DNA of 64,000 nucleotides, taken from NCBI RefSeq assembly GCF_005405405.1, contig NZ_BJDZ01000001.1, forward strand, positions 89,340 through 153,339, written 5' to 3'. Source of the DNA: Lactiplantibacillus plajomi. GTDB taxonomy: Bacteria > Bacillota > Bacilli > Lactobacillales > Lactobacillaceae. Within the stretch, counting starts at the first letter, position 1. Each line of letters starts with the position of its first letter. Shown here one piece after another: positions 26,178 to 35,109 of the stretch. A program made the translations under genes and the position numbers. The notes under the pieces were generated by a model that did not search any database, had not been told where the DNA came from, and saw only the letters and a list, made by a program, of their open reading frames with translations.

Positions 26178-26293
26178 AGTCAAAACCCTCTCAATCATTA
26201 GTTTACCTTCCCACTCTATCGAAGTATCCCGGGGAATGCAACCGCTTTACAAGGCAACACTTAAGAATTTGCTAACTAAGTAACATAAAAACA

Positions 26294-27067
26294 TTATTTT
26301 TTGTCATTCTGGTGATTAGCATTTTCAACTCGATTTAACTGTTTTTGTAACTGATCAACTTTACTAGTTAGTGTATCAATTTTTTCTAATACTTGACTTA
26401 AATCATTTCGTTTGGCTACTTCGCGGGTCACCGCCGCATGACTAGTTTGTTGCGTGAAAAAGTCCGTTATCGTGCTGGTCAGCAACCCGATAAACCCAAT
26501 TCCACCAAACATCAAACCAACCGCAATAATTTTTCCCACCGCCGTGTGGGGCGTATCATCACCATAGCCAACGGTCGTTGCTGTCGTGATTGCCCACCAT
26601 AACGAATCCGATAGACTCTGGTGTTCGAACACGGAAAATGACAGTGCACTCAAAACAATAATTGCAATGCTAATTGAAAACAGGTAAATAAAACCAGTAT
26701 CATAAATAAACCGGTGAAAATAGTGGCTCCATTTGCCAGCCCAACCTAGTCGCCAAAATAAATGGTGGTAACGAACCATCCGAATCAAACGTCCTAACCG
26801 AAACAGTGCAAAGACGGGGTGCATCGGGATAATCCCCATCAAATCAAATGCAGAATGAATTAAGAACGTCTTACGGTCAGTCGAGCGCGTCCATCGTATG
26901 GCATAATCAATCACGAAGGTTATCAGTAAAGCATTACTGATACGCATTTCAGTCTGCCAATTACCAATATGAAACGATAACGACATCACATTAATCACTG
27001 AACAAAGTGTTAAAACTGTGACAAGTAGGTGATAAAAGATTATTTGGTGCTGTCGACGTTTTACCAT
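26294..27067 (-). CDS. Voltage-gated-type potassium channel
   Basis: A 257-aa protein with six membrane segments. The segment RLGRLIRMVRYHHLFWRLG is an S4-like helix with regularly spaced arginines. The pore has SLWWAITTATTVGYGDDTP, containing the K+ selectivity filter TVGYGD, between two helices (IVLSALSFSVF and IAVGLMFGGIGFIGLL). A cytoplasmic coiled coil (about 210-245, LSQVLEKIDTLTSKVDQLQKQL) probably tetramerises. Several ATG codons cluster at the start (27067, 27073, 27076); AAGG sites fit more than one, so the exact start is uncertain. Confidence 0.9.
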   Translation of the reverse strand: MVKRRQHQIIFYHLLVTVLTLCSVINVMSLSFHIGNWQTEMRISNALLITFVIDYAIRWTRSTDRKTFLIHSAFDLMGIIPMHPVFALFRLGRLIRMVRYHHLFWRLGWAGKWSHYFHRFIYDTGFIYLFSISIAIIVLSALSFSVFEHQSLSDSLWWAITTATTVGYGDDTPHTAVGKIIAVGLMFGGIGFIGLLTSTITDFFTQQTSHAAVTREVAKRNDLSQVLEKIDTLTSKVDQLQKQLNRVENANHQNDKK

Positions 27068-27301
27068 TTTCATCATCCTTACCTTTGATCTACAAATTGA
27101 TAACAATATAGTCCATCCAATAAAGAATAACCATTACCCCACCAAATTTTTAATAATACACTAACTTTTAAAAACAACCACGAATCCTTAAAATTAGCGT
27201 CCAAAGTCAGGCTGAGTCGATTAATAGCCTTGAAGCTCCCAATGACGTAAGATGAAACTATTAGCAAAGTTTGAATATTTAGTTTACGTTGGAGGTTCTT
27301 T

Positions 27302-29569
27302 ATGACCAATCTATTTCAAGACGGCGCGATTTCAATCCATGGCGCCCAAGAAAACAACTTAAAAAACGTTAGTTTAGATATTCCTAAGCACCGCACGACC
27401 GTGTTTGCCGGACTATCCGGTTCTGGTAAATCTTCATTAGTGTTTGATACCCTGGCCGCCGTTTCGCGCCGGGAACTGAACGAAACTTTTCCGAGTTTCA
27501 CCCAACAGTACCTACCGAAATACGGACAACCGGAAGTCGCGAATATCGACCACTTACCGGTCGCCATCGTCGTGGAACAAAAACCGATTGGCCGCAACTC
27601 CCGCTCGACCTTAGCAACGTACACGGGCATCTATTCCGTGTTACGCCTGCTGTTTTCACGGATTGGTCAGCCGTGGGTCGGTTATTCCGAATGGTTCTCG
27701 TTCAACCTCCCCCAGGGGATGTGTCCAAACTGTCAGGGACTCGGCTTCGTGGACGACGTCGATGAACAACAGCTGTTTGATCCGGAAAAGTCGCTCAATG
27801 AGGGCGCACTGACCTTTGCCGGCTTTCAACCCGGAACTTGGCGGTGGAAGGAATACGGTAACAGCGGCCTGTTCGATTTAGATAAAAAGTTAAAGGACTA
27901 CTCGGCCGAAGAATACGAGCTCTTGATGCACGCACCCCAGCAAAAACTCAAGAATCCCCCGGCACAGTGGGCGCGGACAGCGTTATACGAAGGGTTGGTC
28001 CCGCGCATGCTGCGCTCCGTCATTCACAGTGCTTCCGGCCGGCACCACCAAGCGGCCCTGGCTAAAATTGTGACCCGCAAGCCGTGTCCGGTTTGTCACG
28101 GCACACGTTTAAACGCTAAAGCACTGACGGGTAAAATTAACGGTAAAAACATTGCGGAAGTTAGTGATATGGACCTAGTCAACGTCCTCACGTTCCTTAA
28201 TCAAATCACGGACCCCAAGGCCAAAACGATGGTCCACGATTTAAAACGCAAAGTGCAAGCGTTAGTCGATATCGGCTTAGGCTACCTGTCACTCGGTCGG
28301 GGCACCGACACCCTGTCCGGTGGGGAAGCCCAACGGATTAAAATCGCCAAGTACTTAACCAGTTCACTATCCGACCTGGTTTACGTGCTCGACGAACCCA
28401 GCGTTGGCTTGCATCCGCACGATATCCAACTGATCACAAAGTCGCTTAATCAATTAAAGCATCAGGGCAACACCATCGTCCTCGTCGACCATAACCCGGC
28501 AATTATCTCCGCGGCAGATTACGTTGTCGAAATGGGCCCCCAGGCGGGTAAAAACGGTGGTCAGGTCACCTTTAAGGGCACTTACGCCGAATTATTAAAA
28601 TCGGACACGCTGACCGGCCGCGCCCTGCGCACGCCGCTTACTTTCTGTGAGCCGCGGTCCGCGCCAGCCTGGCTGGAAGTTGACTACGTGACCAACCATA
28701 ATTTACGCGACGTTAGCACAAAAATTCCCCAAGGGGTGATGACGGTCATTTCCGGCCCCGCCGGTTCTGGTAAAAGCACCCTGGTCAACGCCTTTAAACA
28801 ACAAGTTGCCAATCAGGACTACGTCGATTTAAGTCAGGATGGCGTCGGCATCAATATCCGCTCCACCCCGGCAACCTACTTAAAGATCCTAACGCCGCTT
28901 CGCAAACTATTCAGTAAGGCCAACGGTGGCGTTTCAACCCAGTTATTCAGTTATAACGGCAAGGGAGCCTGTCCGCGGTGTAAAGGTAAGGGCATCATGA
29001 TCACCGAGATGGCCTTCATGGATCCGGTCGTCCAAGAATGCGAACTTTGCCATGGTAAACGGTACAGTCCCGAGGCACTTCAATACACCTATCATGGTAA
29101 GAACATTGCCGAAGTGCTCAACCTATCGATTGACGACACGCTGGCCTTCTTTAAGGACGTACCCAGCATTTACAAAAAGGTGCAGCTCCTTCAGCAGGTC
29201 GGCCTCGGGTATCTGAGCCTAAATCAATCGATGACAACCCTGTCCGGCGGTGAAGTCCAGCGGGTCAAGCTCGCCATGGAACTAGATCATACGGGCCAAA
29301 TTTACTTTCTCGACGAGCCGACGACTGGGCTGCACTTGCAGGATACACAAAAATTAATTGACCTATTCGAACGGCTGGTGGCCAAGGGCAATACCCTGAT
29401 TCTCATCGAACACAACCTCAAACTCATCGCCCAAGCTGACTGGCTAATCGATATGGGCCCCGACGCGGGTAAGTTTGGCGGCCAGATTTGCTTTGAAGGG
29501 ACGCCGCAAACCAGCTTGAAAGCGACAAGTTCGCGAACTGGTACGGCCTTAGCGGCGTTACGGGCTTAA
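27302..29569 (+). CDS. UvrA-like ABC ATPase paralogue
   Basis: A 755-aa protein with two ABC ATPase modules. Walker A motifs are GLSGSGKSSLVFD (near 39) and GPAGSGKSTLVNA (near 485); signatures are DTLSGGEAQRIKIAKYL and TTLSGGEVQRVKLAMEL; Walker B stretches are YVLDEPSVGLHP and YFLDEPTTGLHL. Zinc-finger cysteines appear as CPNCQGLG, CPVCHGTR, CPRCKGKG and CELCHGKR. It is about 190 residues shorter than canonical UvrA, consistent with the UvrA2/drug-resistance paralogue class. The role could be lesion or drug tolerance. GGAGG precedes the ATG. Confidence 0.9.
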   Translation: MTNLFQDGAISIHGAQENNLKNVSLDIPKHRTTVFAGLSGSGKSSLVFDTLAAVSRRELNETFPSFTQQYLPKYGQPEVANIDHLPVAIVVEQKPIGRNSRSTLATYTGIYSVLRLLFSRIGQPWVGYSEWFSFNLPQGMCPNCQGLGFVDDVDEQQLFDPEKSLNEGALTFAGFQPGTWRWKEYGNSGLFDLDKKLKDYSAEEYELLMHAPQQKLKNPPAQWARTALYEGLVPRMLRSVIHSASGRHHQAALAKIVTRKPCPVCHGTRLNAKALTGKINGKNIAEVSDMDLVNVLTFLNQITDPKAKTMVHDLKRKVQALVDIGLGYLSLGRGTDTLSGGEAQRIKIAKYLTSSLSDLVYVLDEPSVGLHPHDIQLITKSLNQLKHQGNTIVLVDHNPAIISAADYVVEMGPQAGKNGGQVTFKGTYAELLKSDTLTGRALRTPLTFCEPRSAPAWLEVDYVTNHNLRDVSTKIPQGVMTVISGPAGSGKSTLVNAFKQQVANQDYVDLSQDGVGINIRSTPATYLKILTPLRKLFSKANGGVSTQLFSYNGKGACPRCKGKGIMITEMAFMDPVVQECELCHGKRYSPEALQYTYHGKNIAEVLNLSIDDTLAFFKDVPSIYKKVQLLQQVGLGYLSLNQSMTTLSGGEVQRVKLAMELDHTGQIYFLDEPTTGLHLQDTQKLIDLFERLVAKGNTLILIEHNLKLIAQADWLIDMGPDAGKFGGQICFEGTPQTSLKATSSRTGTALAALRA

Positions 29570-29596
29570 CGCCGACCAATTATCATGGATCCGTTT

Positions 29597-29638
29597 AAAA
29601 CGCCCCCAACCACCCATCGAAGTGGTTGGGGGCGTTTT
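29597..29638. terminator. Terminator of the UvrA-like gene
   Basis: AAAACGCCCCCAACCAC (29597-29613) pairs perfectly with GTGGTTGGGGGCGTTTT (29622-29638). T runs exist on both sides, so it could work for both strands. Confidence 0.8.
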
Positions 29639-29650
29639 GGAACAAAAAAA

Positions 29651-29678
29651 GAACTCAATTCAAAATTGAATTGAGCTC
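29651..29678 (-). terminator. Terminator of asnS
   Basis: On the minus strand GAGCTCAATTCAA pairs with TTGAATTGAGTTC, followed by TTTTTTTG, 22 bp beyond the asnS stop codon. Confidence 0.78.
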
Positions 29679-29700
29679 TGTCAGTGCCGATAAAAGCTTT

Positions 29701-31092
29701 TTAGAATTCTGCGTTCCCCGGTGTCCGTGGGTAAGGGATGACGTCACGGATGTTGTCCATCCCGGTGAGGTACATCACGAGCCGTTCGAAACCGATCCCG
29801 AAACCGGAATGCACGGTTCCGCCGTACTTGCGTAATTCCAAGTACCACTTGTAATCTTCTTCGTTCATTTCGAGTTCGGCCATCCGCTTTTCAAGTACGT
29901 CTAAGCGTTCTTCACGTTGGGACCCACCAATTAATTCCCCGATTTCTGGCACTAATAAGTCAGCGGCCGCAACGGTCTTGCCGTCGTCGTTTGCCCGCAT
30001 GTAGAAGGCCTTAAAGTCCTTCGGGTAATCGGTAATGAAGACCGGCTTCTTGTAAACTTGTTCAGATAAGTACCGTTCATGTTCAGAATCCAAGTCTAAG
30101 CCCCAGTAAGGTTTAACTTCAAATTCCACGTCGGTCGCCTTTTCCAAAATGTCGATGGCGTCCGTGTAGGTCACTTGGGCGAACTTTTCGCCGGCCGTTG
30201 CTTTCAACCGGTCAATCAAGGTATCGTCAACGTTGGCGTTCAGGAATTCGAGTTCTTCCTTCGCGTGGTCCATGACGTAATTGATTACGTATTTCAACAA
30301 CTCTTCTGAACAGTCCATTTCATCCTGCATGTCGGCGAAAGCCAGTTCAGATTCGATCATCCAAAATTCGGAGACGTGGCGACCGGTGTGTGAGTTTTCG
30401 GCACGGAAAGTTGGGCCAAAGGTGTAGACGTTCCGGAATGCCATTGCGAATGGTTCAACTTCCAATTGACCACTCACCGTTAAGTTGGTTTCCTTCTTAA
30501 AGAAGTCTTGACTGTAATCGACCTTGCCGTCGTCAGTCTTCGGTACGTTGTTCATGTCTAACGTCGTGACTTCGAACATTTCGCCGGCGCCTTCAGCATC
30601 CGAACTAGTAATGATCGGCGTGTGCACGTAAACAAAGTCGTGCGTTTGTAGGTATTCGTGAATTGCGAACGCGGCTAACGAGCGAATTCGGAAAACCGAG
30701 TAAAAAGTGTTCGTCCGGGGACGTAAGTGTGCAATCGTCCGCATGTATTCGTACGTGTGAGCTTTCTTTTGTAACGGGTAATCGGAATCCGACGCCCCTA
30801 ATTCAACGATTTCGGTTGCGTGAATTTCGAACGGTTGTTGCGCCTTTGGCGTTAACGCGACTTCACCAACGACCCGAATCGTCGTACTGATTGGAAATTT
30901 AACGACTTCGGCGTAGTTAGCCATGTCACTGGTCAACACGACCTGAACGTTCTTAAAGAACGACCCGTCGTTTAATTCGATAAACCCGACCCGTTTGGAA
31001 CCCCGAACGGTCCGAATCCAGCCTTCAAGCGTTACTTTGTCGCCATCGGCAAATTCTTTACGGTATAAATCTTTTACTAAAACGTCTGCCAT
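29701..31092 (-). CDS. asnS: Asparaginyl-tRNA synthetase
   Basis: A 463-aa class IIb synthetase that charges tRNA-Asn. The N-terminal OB-fold anticodon-binding domain (about 15-105) begins [25 protein letters not shown]. The catalytic core shows motif 2 [19 protein letters not shown] and motif 3 [27 protein letters not shown] with the insert near residue 185 and the lack of a bacterial AspRS insertion domain support Asn over Asp. Expression should be controlled by the T-box leader upstream. Confidence 0.96.
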   Translation of the reverse strand: MADVLVKDLYRKEFADGDKVTLEGWIRTVRGSKRVGFIELNDGSFFKNVQVVLTSDMANYAEVVKFPISTTIRVVGEVALTPKAQQPFEIHATEIVELGASDSDYPLQKKAHTYEYMRTIAHLRPRTNTFYSVFRIRSLAAFAIHEYLQTHDFVYVHTPIITSSDAEGAGEMFEVTTLDMNNVPKTDDGKVDYSQDFFKKETNLTVSGQLEVEPFAMAFRNVYTFGPTFRAENSHTGRHVSEFWMIESELAFADMQDEMDCSEELLKYVINYVMDHAKEELEFLNANVDDTLIDRLKATAGEKFAQVTYTDAIDILEKATDVEFEVKPYWGLDLDSEHERYLSEQVYKKPVFITDYPKDFKAFYMRANDDGKTVAAADLLVPEIGELIGGSQREERLDVLEKRMAELEMNEEDYKWYLELRKYGGTVHSGFGIGFERLVMYLTGMDNIRDVIPYPRTPGNAEF

Positions 31093-31122
31093 TTGCTTCT
31101 CCTTTGATTTTTAGAATGTCAG

Positions 31123-31376
31123 GACTAAAAAAAGACCTTTCATCCCCTGTAACAGGGACGAAAAGTCTTTCCGCGGTACCACCCAAGTTTTTTTATAAAA
31201 AAACACCTCAAAGCACACCGAAGTATGCCTACCAGTGATAACGCACTGGGACTGCGTCGAGGCCTACTGTGAGTTCAGCCCGAGGAAACCAAGATGTTTT
31301 TCTGCCAAACCGCCTTACCGGGTTCTCAATCACCCCGGCTCCCTGTAAATCAAGTTTGACGTACTCGTTCTTTTTA
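31123..31376 (-). ncRNA. T-box leader, asparagine-type, upstream of asnS
   Basis: The T-box GGGTGGTACCGCGG is the reverse complement of 31171-31184. The terminator is AAAGACTTTTC pairing with GATGAAAGGTCTTT, followed by T residues (31123-31165). Stem I shows AGTA in GAACGAGTACG, the distal hairpin CCGGGG/CCCGG and the specifier AAC (31298-31296) within GAAAAACATC, matching Asn. GCTGAACTCACAGTAGG at 31250-31280 is the conserved Stem II/III element and not the specifier, since the leuS leader has the same GCTGAAC...AGTAGG. Confidence 0.93.
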
Positions 31377-31399
31377 CATTCCAAATATTGATTTTCTTA

Positions 31400-31450
31400 A
31401 ATGTAGCATATTCCCAATTCATTTGTAAAGTATAGTATGGTAATTATAGT
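31400..31450. promoter_or_regulatory. Back-to-back promoters for asnS leader and the hydrolase gene
   Basis: Minus strand: TTTACA (31429-31424) and TACATT (31405-31400), spacer 18, drives the asnS leader. Plus strand: TTGTAA (31423-31428) and TATAGT (31445-31450), spacer 16, drives the gene at 31472. The two -35 boxes overlap, so the promoters may compete. Confidence 0.5.
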
Positions 31451-31471
31451 CACAAATCTTTGGAGGCAAGC

Positions 31472-32188
31472 ATGCGTAAACTCAAGAAATGGTTGATTGG
31501 GATCGGCTTAACCCTCGTCGCCGCCCTTGCTATCGGCCTAATCGTTATCAAATCTAAGCAGTACCACCCGTCTAATGAAGCGACGGTGGCGGCTCAAACG
31601 AGTCAACAAGTTGGCAGTACCATTAAATTCGAAGGTAACCCCAACAATCCGCGGGTCGTCTTTTACCCCGGCGCCCTCGTTGAACCTAAAAGTTATAGTC
31701 TTTGGGCCAAGCGGGTCGCGGCCGCCGGTTACAGTGTCTACATCGTCCACTTTCCACTCGACCTCGCCGTGTTAAACGCTAACGCGGCCAAGTCATTGAC
31801 GGGGACGCACGGATACGTTATCGGTGGGCACTCCCTCGGCGGTACGATGGCCGCCCGCTACGCACACAACCACCCCCAACAGCTCAAGGGCGTCTTCTTC
31901 CTGGCAAGCTACCCGGAAGCAAAGGGGTCGCTTAAAAAGACCAGCGTGCCGGTTTTATCGGTCACCGCCTCGCGGGACGGCGTGTTAAACCGGACTAATT
32001 ACCGCAAAGCCGCCCAGTGGTTACCAAAACAGACCGTTTTTCAGGTCATTAACGGCGGCAACCACGCCAGCTTCGGTAGCTACGGTCATCAGCGTGGTGA
32101 CCACGCCGCAACCATCAGTAACTACCAGCAGCAGCGGGCCGTCAGTGACCTTCTGATTCGGTGGTTGAAATATCAAGTTAAGCGTTAA
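31472..32188 (+). CDS. Membrane-anchored alpha/beta hydrolase
   Basis: A 238-aa protein with an N-terminal membrane anchor (about 5-26, WLIGIGLTLVAALAIGLIVI) and an extracellular alpha/beta-hydrolase domain. The nucleophile elbow is VIGGHSLGGTMAARY (Ser near 121), and the catalytic His probably lies in INGGNHASFG; VSVTASRDGVL carries the likely Asp. The fold matches the small 'alpha/beta hydrolase_5' type. Substrate unknown; envelope or extracellular esters are likely given the topology. GGAGG precedes the ATG. Confidence 0.82.
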   Translation: MRKLKKWLIGIGLTLVAALAIGLIVIKSKQYHPSNEATVAAQTSQQVGSTIKFEGNPNNPRVVFYPGALVEPKSYSLWAKRVAAAGYSVYIVHFPLDLAVLNANAAKSLTGTHGYVIGGHSLGGTMAARYAHNHPQQLKGVFFLASYPEAKGSLKKTSVPVLSVTASRDGVLNRTNYRKAAQWLPKQTVFQVINGGNHASFGSYGHQRGDHAATISNYQQQRAVSDLLIRWLKYQVKR

Positions 32189-32190
32189 TT

Positions 32191-32226
32191 AAAGGCGCGG
32201 TCATTTTGCTTCATGACCGCGCCTTT
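32191..32226. terminator. Bidirectional terminator between hydrolase and GNAT genes
   Basis: AAAGGCGCGGTCAT (32191-32204) and ATGACCGCGCCTTT (32213-32226) are perfect complements between two convergent genes. Confidence 0.75.
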
Positions 32227-32228
32227 AA

Positions 32229-32648
32229 TCAATCCCGTTCCTTTTTCAAATAGTACTTGGTCGTACCCACGAACGGGCAGTCGACCAGTTCACCAAAAAT
32301 TTCAAAGCCGCAACGCTGATAGAAACCCAGTGCCTGGTGAGCCTGCGTACAAACCGTGATGTAACGACAACGTTCGCGAGCAGCGATCTTTTCCAGTTCC
32401 GCCATTAACTGCCGCCCCAGTCCGGCCCGCCGCCGCTGACTAACGACCCCCAGTGAAGCGAGGTGCAGCGTATTTCCGTACAAACTGGCCACCGCACCAC
32501 CCTGCCACTGACCCTCATCGTAAAGTGCGAATGAGTAAGTCGCGCTGGGTACCGTCTCCAAACCGTCAAATAACTGCTGACGCTGAGCATCTAAAATTTG
32601 ATAAATCCGCGCAGTATTGTCCGCCTCGGGCACTGACCGTAATTCCAT
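32229..32648 (-). CDS. GNAT-family N-acetyltransferase
   Basis: A 139-aa single-domain acetyltransferase. LHLASLGVVSQRRRAGLGRQLMAELEKIA contains the V-x-x-x-x-R-x-x-G-x-G/A acetyl-CoA loop (QRRRAGLG); YITVCTQAHQALGFYQRCGFE is the typical motif B. It probably acetylates an amine on a small molecule or protein; the acceptor is unknown. ATG 32648 is preceded by GGGGGAAAAAGCAA, a good site; the upstream ATG at 32684 has none. Confidence 0.85.
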   Translation of the reverse strand: MELRSVPEADNTARIYQILDAQRQQLFDGLETVPSATYSFALYDEGQWQGGAVASLYGNTLHLASLGVVSQRRRAGLGRQLMAELEKIAARERCRYITVCTQAHQALGFYQRCGFEIFGELVDCPFVGTTKYYLKKERD

Positions 32649-32984
32649 TTGCTTTTTCCCCCGTTTTAAATTGTTTAACTTCAAATTAACCGATTATCGT
32701 GGTAAATGCAAGCGGTTTTACAGCTTGGACCTAACCGGCTTTTCGTGCGTTAAGTCGAACCGGTTTGTTTGCTCAGCTTATTATTGTATACTTACGATAA
32801 TCATAATCAATACTTAAATAGGTGAGTGTCACCACCAACTCGCCCGGCCAGCCAAACAATCTTAAGTTTACGAGTAATCTCAGCTTTAAAACCGTTAACT
32901 TTCATTTTTTAGGCCGGTTCAAAGTTGAGCTACCTCGCATTTTTGGCTATACTGGTTCAGGACAAATAAAAGGAGGAACCTATT
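32649..32984. other. Intergenic region with probable mscL promoter
   Basis: TTGTTT (32765-32770) and TATACT (32787-32792) with a 16-bp spacer form a plausible promoter for mscL, leaving a long leader of about 190 nt. The leader holds short hairpins (AGGTGAGTGTCACC near 32819) but no recognised riboswitch. AACCGGCTTTTCGTGC and CGAACCGGTT upstream could form another hairpin. Confidence 0.4.
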
Positions 32985-33368
32985 TTGATCAAAGAATTCA
33001 AAGAATTTATTGCGCGTGGTAACGTGATCGACCTAGCTGTTGGGGTCATCATCGGGTCCGCATTTACCGCCATCGTTAAGTCACTGACCGATAATTTAAT
33101 CAACCCGCTGATTGGGATTTTTCTTGGGAAAATCGACCTTTCAAATTTAAAAGTTAGCATCGGAGACGCCACCTTCAAATACGGTGCATTTTTAAATTCA
33201 ATCATTAATTTCTTTATCGTCGCCATCGTGGTCTTTATTTTAGTCAAAATTATTAATAAAGTCGTTAATAATAAGCCGGCCGACGAAGAAGTCGAAGAAA
33301 CGCCGGCCGCATCGGAACAGTACCTCGAAGAAATTCGCGATTTACTGAAAGAACAAGCCAAAAAATAA
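32985..33368 (+). CDS. mscL: Large-conductance mechanosensitive channel MscL
   Basis: A 127-aa protein of normal family length. [30 protein letters not shown] is the conserved N-terminal helix and first membrane segment with its glycine-rich gate; the second membrane helix is at about 68-92 ([21 protein letters not shown]). The acidic C-terminal helix bundle ends [13 protein letters not shown]. It opens under membrane tension and releases solutes on osmotic downshock. Start is TTG 32985, 8 nt after AGGAGG. Confidence 0.95.
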   Translation: MIKEFKEFIARGNVIDLAVGVIIGSAFTAIVKSLTDNLINPLIGIFLGKIDLSNLKVSIGDATFKYGAFLNSIINFFIVAIVVFILVKIINKVVNNKPADEEVEETPAASEQYLEEIRDLLKEQAKK

Positions 33369-33414
33369 TTATTTTTGATTCCAAGCAAAGTTTCTACCAA
33401 ATGTCTATATGGTA

Positions 33415-33443
33415 TTGAAACTTTTTTTGTTATACAATATATA
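33415..33443 (+). promoter_or_regulatory. Promoter of the deoxynucleoside kinase gene
   Basis: TTGAAA (33415-33420) and TATATA (33438-33443) are separated by 17 bp, 30 bp before the start codon at 33472. Confidence 0.55.
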
Positions 33444-33471
33444 GTGCAATTTTCAATAAAGAGGGGCTATC

Positions 33472-34119
33472 ATGGTGATAATAACAGCAGGAATGATCGG
33501 GGTCGGCAAAACCACGTTAACGGGATTAATTGCCGATCACCTTGGAACTAAGGCTTTTTACGAACCAGTTGGCGACAACCCAGTCTTGCCGCTTTACTAC
33601 TCTGATCCTAAAAACTACGGGTTCCTTTTACAAATTTATTTCCTAAACAAACGCTTTGCAATGATCAAGAAGGCATTGGCCGATGACAACAACGTCCTCG
33701 ACCGTTCGATTTACGAAGATGCCCTCTTCACCCGCGAAAACAACGCCGAGGGTAATATTTCGGATACTGAACTAAAGGTCTACCTGCAATTGTTAGACAA
33801 CATGATGACCGAACTGACTGAATTACCTAAAAAAGCTCCGGATTTGATGGTTTATTCCGAAACGGATTTTGATACCATCCTCTACCGGATTAAAAAACGC
33901 GGTCGTGATTACGAACAATTTGATAACAATCCCGAACTGGAATCTTACTACTACAAAATGTGGTCCGCCTACCGTAAATGGTACGACGAATACGATGCTA
34001 GTCCGAAGATGAAGATTGACTTGCAACACTACGACCTCGAAAAGCCTGAGAACCAACAAGCCGTTCTCGCACAAATCGACGCCGAATTAACTAAAATCCG
34101 CAAACCAGAAAACGTCTAA
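33472..34119 (+). CDS. Deoxynucleoside kinase (deoxyadenosine/deoxyguanosine kinase type)
   Basis: A 215-aa P-loop kinase of the dNK family. ITAGMIGVGKTTLTGLIADHL holds the Walker A motif; YEPV is the substrate-contact glutamate region; VLDRSIYEDALF is the conserved DRS motif and RIKKRGRDYEQF the lid with arginines. It phosphorylates deoxynucleosides in salvage. Lactobacillus species often carry a dAK/dGK pair; only one member is present here, so the preferred base cannot be told. GAGGGG precedes the ATG. Confidence 0.9.
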   Translation: MVIITAGMIGVGKTTLTGLIADHLGTKAFYEPVGDNPVLPLYYSDPKNYGFLLQIYFLNKRFAMIKKALADDNNVLDRSIYEDALFTRENNAEGNISDTELKVYLQLLDNMMTELTELPKKAPDLMVYSETDFDTILYRIKKRGRDYEQFDNNPELESYYYKMWSAYRKWYDEYDASPKMKIDLQHYDLEKPENQQAVLAQIDAELTKIRKPENV

Positions 34120-34140
34120 CGACGACTGGTCAGCGTAATA

Positions 34141-34178
34141 AAATCCCCACTCAACGTTTTGGTTGAATGGGGATTTTT
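34141..34178. terminator. Terminator between kinase and GDPD genes
   Basis: AAATCCCCACTCAAC (34141-34155) pairs with GTTGAATGGGGATTT (34162-34176), with one mismatch, followed by TT; the genes on both sides converge. Confidence 0.72.
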
Positions 34179-34185
34179 ATTTAGT

Positions 34186-34872
34186 TTAAATCGCAGCCCG
34201 GACGTCACGGGCTAATTCAAAATCATTGGTAATTACGGCGCTCACCGCGTGATCGAATAATTGCCGCATCTCATCGGGGTCGTCGACTGTCCAGACCCGT
34301 TCGGAAACGTGGTGGACCGGTTGATAATGCTCTAGGTGCAAGCCCTCCAGGTGTTCGGCCTTCGCGAAGGTTTCCGGATTACCGATGTGAGCGGAGGTTA
34401 AAAAGGCGTATTTTTGGGTCGGATCAATCGCGTAACTGCGTTCTAAGCTACGGAGATTAAACGAAGAGAATACCACCGCGTACACTAAGTCGGTCTGCTT
34501 AACCATCCGTAAAACGGTATGCTCAATCCCCGGGTAGTACTGGCGATCGGTTTTAAACTCCAAGTTAAGGTGAACGACTTCCCCGCTGACCAAGTTTAAA
34601 AATTCCGCGAGTGACGGAACCGGTTCACCGTTCGCTAAGTGCACGTGGCGTAACTCCTGGAAGGTGTAGTCGATAATCTTCCCGGTTGCGTCGGTCGTGC
34701 GATCAACGGTTTCGTCGTGCATTATCACGGGAATCCCGTCCTTAGTCAGGTGAACGTCAAACTCCAATCCGTCCACGTGACGGCTAATGGCGTAGGCGAA
34801 CCCCGCCAGTGAGTTTTCTGGAAATTTGACGGGCACCCCGCGGTGTCCATAAATCAACGACTTGATCGTCAT
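34186..34872 (-). CDS. Glycerophosphodiester phosphodiesterase (UgpQ-like)
   Basis: A 228-aa GDPD-family enzyme hydrolysing glycerophosphodiesters to glycerol 3-phosphate and an alcohol. YGHRGVPVKFPENSLAGF contains the catalytic His-Arg and metal-binding Glu; DGLEFDVHLTKDGIPVIMHDETVDRTT supplies further metal ligands and the second His. No signal peptide is visible, so it is cytoplasmic. It could recycle phospholipid headgroups or teichoic acid units; context does not decide. Confidence 0.92.
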   Translation of the reverse strand: MTIKSLIYGHRGVPVKFPENSLAGFAYAISRHVDGLEFDVHLTKDGIPVIMHDETVDRTTDATGKIIDYTFQELRHVHLANGEPVPSLAEFLNLVSGEVVHLNLEFKTDRQYYPGIEHTVLRMVKQTDLVYAVVFSSFNLRSLERSYAIDPTQKYAFLTSAHIGNPETFAKAEHLEGLHLEHYQPVHHVSERVWTVDDPDEMRQLFDHAVSAVITNDFELARDVRAAI

Positions 34873-35047
34873 TTCAATTCATCCTCTCTTCTCGTCGTTA
34901 TTATTATACGTGTTTTCCGCTCGTTTGCGCGCTCAAAGGACCCTTAATTTAATTCACACAAAACCGCGACACGCCTTAAGCACGCCAGAGCAACGTATCA
35001 ATCGAATGAGAAATTTGTTAAAAAAGTGTCACATCTTTGTAAATAAA

Positions 35048-35080
35048 AATCAGTCCCAGTCATTTGACCAGAACTGATTA
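35048..35080 (-). terminator. Weak terminator after the universal stress gene
   Basis: AATCAGT and ACTGATT arms with an inner TGG/CCA pair; the minus strand continues TTTTTATTT. It lies 30 bp after the stop codon at 35110. Confidence 0.5.
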
Positions 35081-35109
35081 TTTTTAAACTGAAAAAATTG
35101 GTAATCGTG

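Noticed and set aside
31250..31280. GAACTCA in the asnS leader read as a CUC (Leu) specifier
   Set aside because: The same GCTGAAC...AGTAGG block occurs in the leuS leader downstream of its real specifier, so it belongs to Stem II/III; the true specifier is AAC at 31298-31296.
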